This document shows positions 1 through 8,927 of a stretch of DNA of 64,000 nucleotides, piece after piece. The stretch spans positions 1 through 64,000 of the forward strand of contig CAYZDL010000001.1 of NCBI GenBank assembly GCA_964477345.1, given 5' to 3'. A model generated the notes under the pieces. The model was not told the DNA's origin. It saw nothing but the letters and a program-made list of their open reading frames with translations, and ran no database searches. Origin of the DNA: JAJZEO01 sp964477345 (GTDB lineage: Bacteria > Chlamydiota > Chlamydiia > Chlamydiales > 2-12-FULL-49-11). A program made the position numbers and the translations under genes. Numbering within the stretch: the stretch's first letter is position 1; every line of letters starts with the position of its first letter.

Positions 1-2
1 AA

Positions 3-2198
3 AAGATGCTGCTGGGGCACTGGGGGACGACGCCGGGACAGAACTTTATCTATGCACATTTGAACCGTGTCATAAAAAAATTCGACTTAGACATGATTTA
101 TATATCGGGTCCTGGTCATGGTGGCCCTGCGCTTGTGGGGAATACCTATCTTGAAGGCACGTACAGCGAGGTATATCCCAACATCACTCAGGATGAGGCC
201 GGTCTGAAAAAACTATTTACGCAGTTTTCATTTCCGGGGGGGATTCCCAGTCATGTGTCTCCAGAATGTCCTGGTTCGATTCACGAAGGTGGAGAACTCG
301 GCTACTCTCTAGCCCATGCTTTTGGCGCCATCATGGACCATCCGGATTTAACCGCTGTTTGTGTTGTGGGAGATGGTGAGAGTGAAACCGGCCCTCTTGC
401 GGCAAGCTGGCAATCGATTCGATTCATAAACCCCTTGCGAGATGGTCTTGTCCTCCCCATTCTTCACCTCAACGGCTATAAAATCTCGGGCCCTTCTCTT
501 CCCGGGCGAATGAACGACTCTCAGTTAAATAAATTTTTTGAAAGTTTTGGATACCAACCTAGATTTGTTGAAGGAGATCATGAAGCCTTTTGGAGGTGTT
601 TGGATTGGGTTCAAGAGGAACACAAGAAAATCAAAACAATAAGGCCCCCTCTTAAAGAACCGCTACCACTGCCTTTGATCATACTTCGTACTTTGAAAGG
701 ATGGACAGGCCCCAAGGTTGTCGATGGGAAGAAAGTTGAGGGGACTTTTAGATCCCACCAAGTTCCCGTCTCTGATCCTGTGAATAATCCAGAACATCTA
801 AAAATCCTCGAAGGGTGGCTTAAAAGTTATCAACCCGAAGAACTATTCGACTCCTCCGGCAAGCTTAATCCCAAAATTCTCGCGATTGTTCCTGAAAAAC
901 ACTTGAGAATGGGAACGTCTCCTTATGCTAATGGAGGAGTTCTTCTAAAACCGTTGAATTTTCCTGATTTCAAACAATATGCTTTGGCAGTGGCTGCACC
1001 AGGTATCTCCATAGGAGAAGCGACAAAGGAGGCTGGGAAGTTTGTCAGGGATATCATGAAACTCAACTCGACCAATTTCCGGATTTTTTGTCCCGATGAG
1101 ACAAACTCCAATAGACTCAACCATCTTTTTGATGTGACAAGTCGAATGTTTGTCGGAGATATTTACGAAAGTGATGACAAGCTTTCTTACGACGGTCGTG
1201 TTTTGGAAGTGCTTAGCGAACATCTTTGTCAAGGTTGGCTTGAAGGGTATCTTCTAACTGGAAGGCACGGCCTTTTTCCGTGCTATGAAGCGTTTGCGCT
1301 GATTGTCGACTCGATGTTGAATCAACACTCGAAGTGGTTAAAAGCCTGCTTAGAGCTTCCTTGGCGAAAGCCGATTGCTTCATTAAATTACCTACTCACT
1401 TCCCATGCATGGAGACAAGACCACAATGGTTACAGCCATCAAGGTCCAGGATTTATTGATTCAGTTATGCAGAAGAAAAGCTCTATTGCGCGGGTTTACC
1501 TACCACCTGATACTAATTGCCTCCTTGCTATAATGGATCACTGTTTTCGTACGACAAACTATGTCAATCTGATGATATCGGGAAAACAACCAATGCCACA
1601 ATGGCTTAACATCGATTCTGCGATAAAGCATTGTCAAAATGGAATTGGCGAGTGGAAATGGGCGAGCCGAGAAAATGGAACTCCTGATGTCGTTTTTGCC
1701 GCAGCAGGAGATGTTCCGACTCTTGAAACGCTTGCTGCAATTCAACTCCTCAAAGACCATTTTTCCGATCTTCAAATCCGAATGATTAACGTCGTCGATC
1801 TTTTCACGCTGATTCCGAATAAGTTCCACCCTCATGGCCTCGATGAAACCACGTTCGATCACCTCTTTACTGTCGATAAACCAATCGTCTTTGCCTTCCA
1901 CGGTTACTCGCGCATCATCCATGAACTGACTTACCAACGAAAAAACACAGAAAGATTCCATGTGCAAGGATATATAGAAGAAGGGACTACAACGACTCCC
2001 TTTGATATGGTCGTCGCAAACCAAATTAGTCGATTTCACCTTGCTATGAAAGCGCTAGAATACATTCCTAGGCTTAAAATAAAAGCAGGTGACTTTGTTC
2101 AAGAGTGCAACCAAAAACTCAAGGAACACAAAATCTACATTCACGAACATGGCGTTGATATGCCAGAGATCGTTAACTGGAGTTGGAAAAATGAGTAA
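3..2198 (+). CDS. xfp: phosphoketolase (xylulose-5-P/fructose-6-P), 5' end outside window
   Basis: Thiamine-diphosphate enzyme that cleaves xylulose-5-P or fructose-6-P with phosphate to acetyl phosphate plus glyceraldehyde-3-P or erythrose-4-P. The reading frame is open at the window edge. The first visible residues (LLGHWGTTPG) normally lie about 50-60 residues into the protein, so the true start is upstream. Family signatures are in order: GPGHGGPA, GDGESETGPLAASWQS (ThDP/Mg binding), LNGYKISGPS, RTLKGWTGPK, SHQVP, TGRHGLFPCYEAF, QDHNGYSHQGPGF and SGKQPMPQWL. The remaining 731 residues fit a roughly 790-residue family. The stop overlaps the start of the acetate kinase gene by 8 bp, so the two are translationally coupled and form a phosphoketolase-to-acetate route that yields ATP. 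Confidence 0.96.
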   Translation, partial: KMLLGHWGTTPGQNFIYAHLNRVIKKFDLDMIYISGPGHGGPALVGNTYLEGTYSEVYPNITQDEAGLKKLFTQFSFPGGIPSHVSPECPGSIHEGGELGYSLAHAFGAIMDHPDLTAVCVVGDGESETGPLAASWQSIRFINPLRDGLVLPILHLNGYKISGPSLPGRMNDSQLNKFFESFGYQPRFVEGDHEAFWRCLDWVQEEHKKIKTIRPPLKEPLPLPLIILRTLKGWTGPKVVDGKKVEGTFRSHQVPVSDPVNNPEHLKILEGWLKSYQPEELFDSSGKLNPKILAIVPEKHLRMGTSPYANGGVLLKPLNFPDFKQYALAVAAPGISIGEATKEAGKFVRDIMKLNSTNFRIFCPDETNSNRLNHLFDVTSRMFVGDIYESDDKLSYDGRVLEVLSEHLCQGWLEGYLLTGRHGLFPCYEAFALIVDSMLNQHSKWLKACLELPWRKPIASLNYLLTSHAWRQDHNGYSHQGPGFIDSVMQKKSSIARVYLPPDTNCLLAIMDHCFRTTNYVNLMISGKQPMPQWLNIDSAIKHCQNGIGEWKWASRENGTPDVVFAAAGDVPTLETLAAIQLLKDHFSDLQIRMINVVDLFTLIPNKFHPHGLDETTFDHLFTVDKPIVFAFHGYSRIIHELTYQRKNTERFHVQGYIEEGTTTTPFDMVVANQISRFHLAMKALEYIPRLKIKAGDFVQECNQKLKEHKIYIHEHGVDMPEIVNWSWKNE

Positions 2199-3189
2199 CC
2201 ATATTATCACCATTAATAGAGGCTCTTCATCGATTAAATTTTCTCTCTATAACGGCAAGCGGCCCCTTTTGAATAAGAATATCTCCCATTCAAAGAAAGG
2301 GAATGAAGCGATCATCAAGGAAATTAAAACTCTCGGAAAAAAGATCGATGCTATCGGCCACCGGATTGTTTTTGGGGGCAGCGAATTTACTCAACCAACC
2401 CGAATCGACCCAGAGATGATCGAAAGACTTCGAAAATTGAGTCGCTTTGCTCCTCTTCATATGCCCGATGAAATTACCTTGATACAACAATTGCAAGAGA
2501 TTTTTCCCAATATTGTTCAAGTTGCCTGCTTTGATACTAGTTTCCATCAGACTCTCCCTCCAAAAGCTTACATTTTCCCGTTTCCTCAATCGGTCCAAAA
2601 TGAAGGAATCAGAAGGTATGGATTTCATGGCCTCTCTTTTGAATCGATTGTCGATCAATTAAATCCCATGCCTGAGAAATTAATCGCCTGTCATTTAGGC
2701 GGCGGCGTCTCCCTTGCGGCGATTAAAAACGGAAAATCTATCGATACCACTATGGGTCTTACCACACTAGGAGGAGTCGTCATGGGAACCCGCACTGGTG
2801 ATATAGATCCCGGCATAATCCTCTATCTTTTGCAAGAGCAAGGTTACACCCCTGACGAACTCGAACATATACTCTATTATGAATCAGGCTTAAAAGGCCT
2901 TTCAGGTCACACTTTTGATATGAAAACCCTCCTTCAAGAAAAAACACCCGCTTCAGAACAAGCCATCGAGATCTTCTGTTACCAAATCGCAAAAATGATC
3001 GGCGCCTATCACGTCGTCTTAGGAGGTGTCGATGCTCTGGTTTTCACTGGAGGCATTGGAGAAAACTGCCCCGAAATCAGGGATCGTATTTGTAGTTATC
3101 TTAAATGGCATCTCACACCTCAGGTGCTCCCCTGCCAAGAAGAACGAATCATCGCCAAGCACACTCTTCATCTTATTTCAGGGGCTTAA
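2191..3189 (+). CDS. ackA: acetate kinase
   Basis: Converts acetyl phosphate and ADP to acetate and ATP. The ATG at 2191 overlaps the phosphoketolase stop (ATGAGTAA) and opens the typical N-terminal phosphate-binding segment ITINRGSSSIKF, so I reject the longer frame beginning at 2089. Other signatures are GHRIVFGG, ACFDTSFHQTLP, RRYGFHGLS, HLGGGVSL, DTTMGLTTLGGVVMGTRTGD and FTGGIGEN. At 332 residues it is shorter than the common form of about 400, mostly through compact loops. The N-terminal motif has NRG where NSG is usual. Its pairing with phosphoketolase indicates that it consumes the acetyl phosphate made by its partner. Its last 17 bp overlap the convergent PAP2 gene. Confidence 0.95.
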   Translation: MSNHIITINRGSSSIKFSLYNGKRPLLNKNISHSKKGNEAIIKEIKTLGKKIDAIGHRIVFGGSEFTQPTRIDPEMIERLRKLSRFAPLHMPDEITLIQQLQEIFPNIVQVACFDTSFHQTLPPKAYIFPFPQSVQNEGIRRYGFHGLSFESIVDQLNPMPEKLIACHLGGGVSLAAIKNGKSIDTTMGLTTLGGVVMGTRTGDIDPGIILYLLQEQGYTPDELEHILYYESGLKGLSGHTFDMKTLLQEKTPASEQAIEIFCYQIAKMIGAYHVVLGGVDALVFTGGIGENCPEIRDRICSYLKWHLTPQVLPCQEERIIAKHTLHLISGA

Positions 3190-3967
3190 GGACGAATTGG
3201 CTGCCGCAGCTAACCCAGAGTGTTGCGAGGATTGAGGCCCAAAATGGGCTCACCGTCAAAAGAAAAAGACAAGGGATAACCCCCGCCACGCCCACTAAAC
3301 TTCGCTTGATAAAGGCCCCCACATTTTTTGCAGGGGGAAGAAACACCCCGGCATAATAAGTGATCACAAGACCCACACCCATACTCATGATCACTGCTCC
3401 ATAGAGAGTCTTATAAAAGATCAAACCGATGATTTCGCAAAATCCAATCAAGTAGAGAGGGGCTTTTTTTTCAAGCCTCTTTTCAAGAGGAATGTAGAGG
3501 TATCGAAAGAGAATTAATAAAATCGCTCCCACCAGCCAACCTCCCAATATGTCAGAGACATAGTGAGCGCTGATGTAGACACGCGAAAACGATAAAATGG
3601 GAAAATAGGTTGCAGCAATCAACCACTTCCAACGACTTTTGATATAGATAAGAGACAGTCCTGTCAAAATAACTGCAGATTGAGCCGCACCACTGGGGAA
3701 ACTATAACCTGTGACATCAATCAAACCGACACTCGGATCGATCTGAAGAGGTCTTGGCTCTTGAAAAATGGCTTTTAAGGAGTAGTTGACAATTGAGCTA
3801 GTCATCATGATTAGGCCGACTCTTAACCCCCACCTCCAATGATATCCGATCCAAATTATGGAAATCACAAGAAAAACGAACCCTTTCGTATCAAGAAGGT
3901 TCATTAAGGAAAAAAATTGATCGAGAAAAGGAGTTCTAATTTGGCCAAGGGTGATGATCCATCCCAT
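3173..3967 (-). CDS. PAP2-family membrane phosphatase
   Basis: Predicted integral-membrane lipid phosphatase of the PAP2/acid phosphatase superfamily (264 residues, several hydrophobic helices). The three catalytic signatures are visible: KAIFQEPRP (K-x6-RP), PSGAAQ (variant of PSGH, lacking the usual histidine) and SRVYISAHYVSD (SR-x5-H-x3-D). The missing histidine in motif 2 is shared by some PAP2 subgroups but could alter activity. The substrate is unknown; undecaprenyl pyrophosphate or phosphatidate are usual for the family. It is the last gene of a minus-strand run behind the efflux pump and RlmI-like gene, and it converges on ackA. Confidence 0.85.
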   Translation of the reverse strand: MGWIITLGQIRTPFLDQFFSLMNLLDTKGFVFLVISIIWIGYHWRWGLRVGLIMMTSSIVNYSLKAIFQEPRPLQIDPSVGLIDVTGYSFPSGAAQSAVILTGLSLIYIKSRWKWLIAATYFPILSFSRVYISAHYVSDILGGWLVGAILLILFRYLYIPLEKRLEKKAPLYLIGFCEIIGLIFYKTLYGAVIMSMGVGLVITYYAGVFLPPAKNVGAFIKRSLVGVAGVIPCLFLLTVSPFWASILATLWVSCGSQFVLKPLK

Positions 3968-3986
3968 TTCAACTGCATGCAGAGTC

Positions 3987-5450
3987 TCAATGAACTTTCC
4001 GATCCTTAACCACCTTCTTAGGAACGAATAAAGAACACGTTATAGCAGCAATCATCAAAACAGAGAGAAAGAGAAGCATATCATTATAGCCAGCTTCGAA
4101 TCCTTGATGTAACCAACTCAGTATGGGAGATCCCTGATCGACAAATTTTTCGGCAGCGCGTGGATCGGAAATTAATGAAGGGGTATGTTCTTTGAGCACA
4201 GTTTGAATCTCTTCCATCTTTGGGGATAAAAATCGATTCGTACCGATACGAAAAGTCATCCCGGCGATAGCAAGACCCAAAACTCCCCCAATCTCTTGCA
4301 GAGTCATGAACATCCCTGAAGCAACTCCGGCCATTTGGTGCGGCAAAGAAGAAAGCGCTGAGGATGCTGAAGGGCCCCAAGTCAACACCCAACCCAACCC
4401 AATCAAAAAGCACGAGCCTTCAATGGTGAGTATCGGTTGGAAGAATACCGAGATAAACAGAATGGTGAACCCAAAAATCAGGGGAAGCTTGGCCCCAATC
4501 TTATCATATAATTTTCCTATGACTATCGATAAAGAGGCAACCGGAACGGTAATGAGGAGCATTTTGAATCCCGCTTGAAGAGAAGAGACCTCGGCTTCAT
4601 TTTGCAAATAGAGAGGAACAAAGAAAAAGATAGCCCAAACAAACCCAATCAAACAACCGTTGCAAATCGAAGCAAATAAAAATCCTTTGTTGGCAAATAG
4701 ACGGGGCTGAAATAACGGTTCATCGCTATTTTTTTCGACCACGACAAAAGAGATGAGTGCCACTAGAGTCAGCATAAACAATCCAATGATTTTCCAAGAA
4801 CCCCAGCCCCATGTCGGTCCCTGTAAAATAGCACTCACAGTCCCTCCCACAATGGTGGCAAGAAGCAAGACTCCACTCCAATCGCAGTGGGATGAAAAGC
4901 TTTTTTCTCTTTTGACAAAGAAAAAGACAAGGAGAAGAGCAAGAAGTGCTACCGGAACATTGATCAAAAAGACCCAGCGCCAACTCAAATACCTGATCAA
5001 AACCCCTCCTAAAAGAGGCCCCAAAGAGGATGCAATCGAAGTGGCCGTTGCCCAAAGAGCAATCGCTGTCGATTTTTGACTTTCAGGATATTGATGAACC
5101 ATGAGAGCTTGTGATAAACCGAGCACTGAGGCGGCTGAAAGACCAAAGAGTGCCATAAAAGCAATCACCCAAACCGGTGAATGGGCAAGTCCTGCCCCCA
5201 AACAAGCCAAGGCAAAACCGAAAAGCCCCGCCATGTAAATCCACTTTCTTCCGTGCGCATCCCCTAATTTTCCTAAAGGCAAAAGAGCCGTACAAATAGA
5301 TATCCCATAGAGATTCATCATCCACTGCAGCTGCAGCATCGATGCACCAAGCTCCGTTTGGATTGAAGCAAGCGACACATTGATGCTCGACCACCCAGCA
5401 GCTAAAACAGCCATACCGAGCAAAATTCCTACTACAGCTAAAATTCTCAT
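3987..5450 (-). CDS. MFS transporter, DHA2 (14-TM) drug-efflux type
   Basis: Inner-membrane proton antiporter of the EmrB/QacA-like DHA2 group, 487 residues with about 14 hydrophobic segments. The family pattern in the first helices is present: SINVSLASIQTELGAS, then LQWMMNLYGI, then the loop 2-3 motif GKLGDAHGRKWIY. A GPLLGGVL motif C follows in helix 5, which marks antiporters. No EmrA-like partner gene is adjacent. It starts 6 bp after the RlmI-like gene ends, so the two are probably co-transcribed. The substrate cannot be inferred from sequence alone. Confidence 0.88.
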   Translation of the reverse strand: MRILAVVGILLGMAVLAAGWSSINVSLASIQTELGASMLQLQWMMNLYGISICTALLPLGKLGDAHGRKWIYMAGLFGFALACLGAGLAHSPVWVIAFMALFGLSAASVLGLSQALMVHQYPESQKSTAIALWATATSIASSLGPLLGGVLIRYLSWRWVFLINVPVALLALLLVFFFVKREKSFSSHCDWSGVLLLATIVGGTVSAILQGPTWGWGSWKIIGLFMLTLVALISFVVVEKNSDEPLFQPRLFANKGFLFASICNGCLIGFVWAIFFFVPLYLQNEAEVSSLQAGFKMLLITVPVASLSIVIGKLYDKIGAKLPLIFGFTILFISVFFQPILTIEGSCFLIGLGWVLTWGPSASSALSSLPHQMAGVASGMFMTLQEIGGVLGLAIAGMTFRIGTNRFLSPKMEEIQTVLKEHTPSLISDPRAAEKFVDQGSPILSWLHQGFEAGYNDMLLFLSVLMIAAITCSLFVPKKVVKDRKVH

Positions 5451-5456
5451 ATTTTC

Positions 5457-6629
5457 TTACTCTATGTATAAAAGGTAACTCTTCAGATAATCACTTTCAG
5501 GATGGTAGATGTTAATAGGATGATCCACCCCCAATATATGGCGTCCGATGATTTTACTCTCTCTTTTCGCCTCTCTTGCCGCTTGAAAAAGCATCTCCCT
5601 GAACATTTTTTCATCAATATAGTAGGAGCAAGAACAAGTCAATAAAAGGGATTTTTTAGGCATTTTTTCGATCGCTAAGCGATTGATCGTCCGATATCCA
5701 TTGATGGCACTCGGGATATCTTTTTTCTTCTTCGCAAAAGCTGGCGGATCTAGAATTACAAAATCGTAGTCGAGATTCTCTTTCGTGACAAACTCGAACA
5801 CATCTTGGCAAAACACCTGATTCCCCGACGTATCAAATTGATTCAACTCAAGATGTTGACTAATTGCTTGGGCCGCCCTCTCTGAAATATCGATCGAATC
5901 GACCTTAGAGGCACCTCCCTTTAGCGCATAGATCGAAAATCCCCCCGTGTAGGCAAAGGCATTTAAAACCTTCCTCCCCTTAGCGTACTTCATCACAAGT
6001 TCACGCATCGGCCGTTGATCAAGGAAAAAGCCAGTCTTTTGCCCATGTCGCCAATCGACTAAGAACTTAAGCCCATTTTCGACAATCGCGATCTGCCCCT
6101 GATCCTCACCCCAAAGAACCGCCACCTGATCCTGCAGAGACTCTTCTTTTCGTGATCCACCGACTGATTTTTCATAAATACCGGTAAATTTTCCTGTCTT
6201 TGCAAGAGTTTCAACGACAAAGTTCTTTAATCGATCCATTCCCAGAGTGCCACTTTGAATCACCAGAGCCCGATCATACTGATCGACAATTAAACCAGGA
6301 AGCAAGTCTCCTTCTCCATTGATCAAACGATACCCATTGGTCGCTGCATTTTGGACAAGCTTTTCGCGTAAATCAATCGCCTGTAAGATATTTTGCTTCA
6401 TGACAACCATCGGATCGCCACTTCCAAAGGATATTACCCTTCCTGACAAACTCATTCCCCTATGGAAATAGGCATAGCCGAGTACCTCTCTGTTAAAATT
6501 CAAGACTGGACGAACCTCTCCATCTTCGAAATCATCAGGAAACGACTCAATTGCACCAGAGAAAATCCAAAGATGCCGGTTTTCGAAAAATCGCTCCTTA
6601 CCCTTTTTTAAAACTACACCTTTTTTCAT
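5457..6629 (-). CDS. rlmI: class I SAM-dependent rRNA (cytosine-C5) methyltransferase, RlmI-like
   Basis: Predicted 23S rRNA m5C methyltransferase. An N-terminal PUA-type segment (VVLKKGKERFFENRHLWIFSG) precedes a middle domain and a Rossmann SAM-binding domain with GRKVLNAFAYTGGFSIYA, then DFVILDPPAFAKKKKD and a TCSCSYY segment carrying the expected cysteine. The length of about 390 residues matches the family. The ATG at 6629 is preferred because the PUA domain starts there. An in-frame TTG at 6647 sits 7 bp behind a G-run and is an alternative start. The gene is divergent from the TPP-riboswitch operon and leads the run into the DHA2 pump. Confidence 0.9.
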   Translation of the reverse strand: MKKGVVLKKGKERFFENRHLWIFSGAIESFPDDFEDGEVRPVLNFNREVLGYAYFHRGMSLSGRVISFGSGDPMVVMKQNILQAIDLREKLVQNAATNGYRLINGEGDLLPGLIVDQYDRALVIQSGTLGMDRLKNFVVETLAKTGKFTGIYEKSVGGSRKEESLQDQVAVLWGEDQGQIAIVENGLKFLVDWRHGQKTGFFLDQRPMRELVMKYAKGRKVLNAFAYTGGFSIYALKGGASKVDSIDISERAAQAISQHLELNQFDTSGNQVFCQDVFEFVTKENLDYDFVILDPPAFAKKKKDIPSAINGYRTINRLAIEKMPKKSLLLTCSCSYYIDEKMFREMLFQAAREAKRESKIIGRHILGVDHPINIYHPESDYLKSYLLYIE

Positions 6630-6660
6630 AGGAAGGCAGCTTAACAAAAAAAATCCCCCC

Positions 6661-6690
6661 TTGCAATAAATCTTTCAATCTAAGTAGAAT
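6661..6690 (+). promoter_or_regulatory. sigma70-like promoter upstream of TPP riboswitch
   Basis: TTGCAA at 6661-6666 and TAGAAT at 6685-6690 are separated by 18 bp. Transcription would begin about 6697, a few bases before the riboswitch aptamer. Prediction from sequence only. Confidence 0.5.
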
Positions 6691-6704
6691 TTCGCCCAAT
6701 TAAC

Positions 6705-6827
6705 CACCAGGGGTGCCAGAGTTTTTGGCTGAGAGAGTCCCTTAGAGGGTGATTGAGGAATAAAACTTTGTAGCTTATTTCTCAACTACTCTCCTGAACC
6801 TGATCTGGGTAATACCAGCGGAGGAAG
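6705..6827 (+). promoter_or_regulatory. TPP riboswitch (THI element)
   Basis: The conserved aptamer blocks are in order: AGGGGTGCC (6709-6717), GGCTGAGAG (6727-6735), an expanded P3a stem (TTGAG..AATA pairing with TTATT..CTCAA, about 6754-6786), then CCTGAACCTGATCTGGGTAA (6793-6812) and TACCAGCGGAGGAA. The GGAGG of the ribosome-binding site at 6820-6824 lies inside the 3' end of the aptamer and can pair with CCACC at 6704-6708, with one mismatch. This suggests that TPP binding hides the Shine-Dalgarno sequence, giving translational shut-off. I see no separate terminator between the aptamer and the ATG at 6833. This identifies the downstream genes as thiamine-related. Confidence 0.95.
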
Positions 6828-6832
6828 TGTGA

Positions 6833-8092
6833 ATGAATCGAGTTTCTAATAACTCTCTGTTGAACGCATGCTTGGGAAATCTTCTTGAGCATTACGATAC
6901 GGCCCTCTTTAGTTTTCTCTCCCCCTTTCTCGCCCCTCTAATCTTTCCGAAGCACGATCCGATCGTCGCACTCATCTTGACCTATGCACTCATCCCATTA
7001 GGTATGCTTGTGAGGCCTCTCGGATCCCTTGTTTTCGGATTTATCGGAGATGCCTTTGGCAGACGACAAGCCTTGTTTCTCTCATTAACGGGAATGGCAA
7101 TTGTCTCAACATGCATCGCATTTAGCCCCACCTACCTCCAAGTAGGGCTTCTATCACCAATCATCTTTTGCATTGGAAGAGTCCTGCAAAACTTTCTTGC
7201 CGCTGGAGAATCGATGGGAGGAGCGATCTTTCTTTTAGAAAATTCATCCCCCAAACACCACGATTTTCTTAGCAGCATTTACAATTCCTCCACTTTAGGA
7301 GGGTATCTTTTAGCCTCCCTCGGGGTCTTTACCATCGGCTACTACAATGTCACTGATCCAGGTTGGCGAGTCCTTTACCTATTTGGTTCACTAACAGCTC
7401 TTTTTGGTTCATTCATGCGAATCACACCCCTGACCAAACTCTCACCTATCACATTTTCTGAAACTCTAGATCGACTAAAAAATGTCGTCTGGACCTACAG
7501 AAAGCCTCTATTTTTTATCATCGTCAGCTCTGGATTTGCCTACGCCACTTACACCATTGCTCTCGTCTTGATGAATGGCTTCGTCCCCTTAATTTCGGGC
7601 CACACAAAAACAGAGATCATGAAAGTCAATACCTACTTAATTCTCCTAGATCTTTGTGCGCTTCCCTTCTTTGGATGGTTAGCCTCTAAAGTCTCTCGAG
7701 AAAAATTGATGATCGGAGCCTGTTTGGCTGTCCTCTTCTTCGCGATCCCACTCTTCAAATCTTTAGAGGGAGCCTCTTTAACGACAGTGATCCTCTTAAG
7801 ATGTTCTTTTGTCATCCTTGGAGTTGCCTTTTTTGCCCCATTTCATGCCTGGGCAGCGGGACTCATTCCCAACAACTGCCGCTACGGCGTCATCTCCCTA
7901 GGCTATGCAATAGGTTCCCAACTTCTAGGAAGTCCAACGGCGGCTTTATCGCTTTGGTGCTTTCAAAAAACAGGAAAAATTTCGAGCGTGGCCTGGTATT
8001 GGATGGCCCTTGCCGCCATGACAGCCCTTACCTTGTGGTTCACAATGCGACAAAAAGAGCGATTCCAAATTGGAGAACTACTCCATGAATAG
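6833..8092 (+). CDS. TPP-riboswitch-controlled MFS transporter, putative thiamine uptake
   Basis: 419-residue, 12-TM major facilitator of the metabolite:H+ symporter (ProP-like) type. Diagnostic pieces are GNLLEHYDTALF at the N-terminus, VRPLGSLVFGFIGDAFGRR (loop 2-3 motif) and a long run of hydrophobic helices to residue about 405. The ATG lies 8 bp after the GGAGG that ends the TPP riboswitch. Since the riboswitch senses thiamine diphosphate, the likely substrate is thiamine, a precursor or a thiamine phosphate; this is inferred from regulation, not from the protein. No thiamine biosynthesis gene is present nearby. The stop overlaps the start of the mitochondrial-carrier-like gene, so both are under riboswitch control. 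Confidence 0.88.
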   Translation: MNRVSNNSLLNACLGNLLEHYDTALFSFLSPFLAPLIFPKHDPIVALILTYALIPLGMLVRPLGSLVFGFIGDAFGRRQALFLSLTGMAIVSTCIAFSPTYLQVGLLSPIIFCIGRVLQNFLAAGESMGGAIFLLENSSPKHHDFLSSIYNSSTLGGYLLASLGVFTIGYYNVTDPGWRVLYLFGSLTALFGSFMRITPLTKLSPITFSETLDRLKNVVWTYRKPLFFIIVSSGFAYATYTIALVLMNGFVPLISGHTKTEIMKVNTYLILLDLCALPFFGWLASKVSREKLMIGACLAVLFFAIPLFKSLEGASLTTVILLRCSFVILGVAFFAPFHAWAAGLIPNNCRYGVISLGYAIGSQLLGSPTAALSLWCFQKTGKISSVAWYWMALAAMTALTLWFTMRQKERFQIGELLHE

Positions 8093-8831
8093 TCTCTCCG
8101 ATCTCTTAGAAAGCAGTCTCTGGGGTATTGCAAGAGGCTACGCTGTCCAACCGTTTACTTTTCCTTTAGAAGCGATTAAAGCCAATCAACAACTCTCCTC
8201 ACCACCACAAAATGCCCTCACCATAACAAAACAACTCTATCATGAAGGGGGCATCCCTCGATTTTATCGAGGGCTTTCCTCGGAGTTAACTAAGATCAGC
8301 ATCAAACAATTTTGGTGTTGGCCCATGATCACAGGACTTCCCCGTTTTTTGGCACCTTACCGACTGAATGATTTAACCATACAACTGATCACTGGATTAT
8401 CTATTTCAACCACACACGCCATCATCGCAACCCCGTTAGAAACAAGAAAAATCACCTCTATTTCAACAGGCAAAACCACGACACCCTTCTACAAAATCGA
8501 CAAAGAAGGTTGGAAAGGTTTTTCGGTTTACTGGTCAAAAATCTCCGTCAGCTGGGTCTCATTTCTCACAGCGCAACAATATCTCAGAAGCCGGGCGAAA
8601 AGGTCTACCGAAGCACCACTTAACATGACCCAGCTGATGGTTATCGGCACTCAAACAGCCGCTTTCGTCAGCATCATTTCGGCCCCCTTCGATCTTGCGA
8701 CCACCCTACGACTAGCAAAAAAACAGCCCCTCCTTACCCACCCATTCCGAGGCTTACCTCTAAACGCACTATCGCTCGTGATTCAAAATATTGCCTCGAT
8801 TGCTCTCATCGATTGGCTCGATGTACAGTAA
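8085..8831 (+). CDS. mitochondrial carrier (SLC25)-like membrane protein
   Basis: 248 residues with three repeats resembling the eukaryotic mitochondrial carrier family. Repeat 1 has FPLEAIKANQQ followed about 25 residues on by EGGIPRFYRG, close to the P-x-[DE]-x-x-[KR]-x-[KRQ] and [DE]G-x4-[YF][KR]G signatures. Repeat 2 has ATPLETRKIT then KEGWKGF. Repeat 3 has APFDLATTLR then FRGLPLN. The protein is somewhat shorter than the usual 280-300. The ATG at 8085, behind GGAG, overlaps the MFS stop (ATGAATAG); an upstream TTG at 8070 is less likely. Sharing a TPP riboswitch with an uptake transporter suggests a thiamine or TPP substrate, or delivery to host mitochondria. Both roles are inference. 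Confidence 0.72.
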   Translation: MNSLSDLLESSLWGIARGYAVQPFTFPLEAIKANQQLSSPPQNALTITKQLYHEGGIPRFYRGLSSELTKISIKQFWCWPMITGLPRFLAPYRLNDLTIQLITGLSISTTHAIIATPLETRKITSISTGKTTTPFYKIDKEGWKGFSVYWSKISVSWVSFLTAQQYLRSRAKRSTEAPLNMTQLMVIGTQTAAFVSIISAPFDLATTLRLAKKQPLLTHPFRGLPLNALSLVIQNIASIALIDWLDVQ

Positions 8832-8927
8832 TTTTTTTGTGCGCTTGGACTTATGCAAATACCCCTATATTTCGTCGATTCGAATATGGTGGTGGAGGTA
8901 GTAAGAAAGTGGTGCACTTAAAGACGC

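Noticed and set aside
1500..2039. 179-codon frame antisense to phosphoketolase
   Set aside because: Shadow of a strongly supported gene; no ribosome-binding site or recognisable protein.
4753..5079. Plus-strand frame over the DHA2 efflux gene
   Set aside because: Arg/Pro/Thr-rich composition typical of an antisense shadow.
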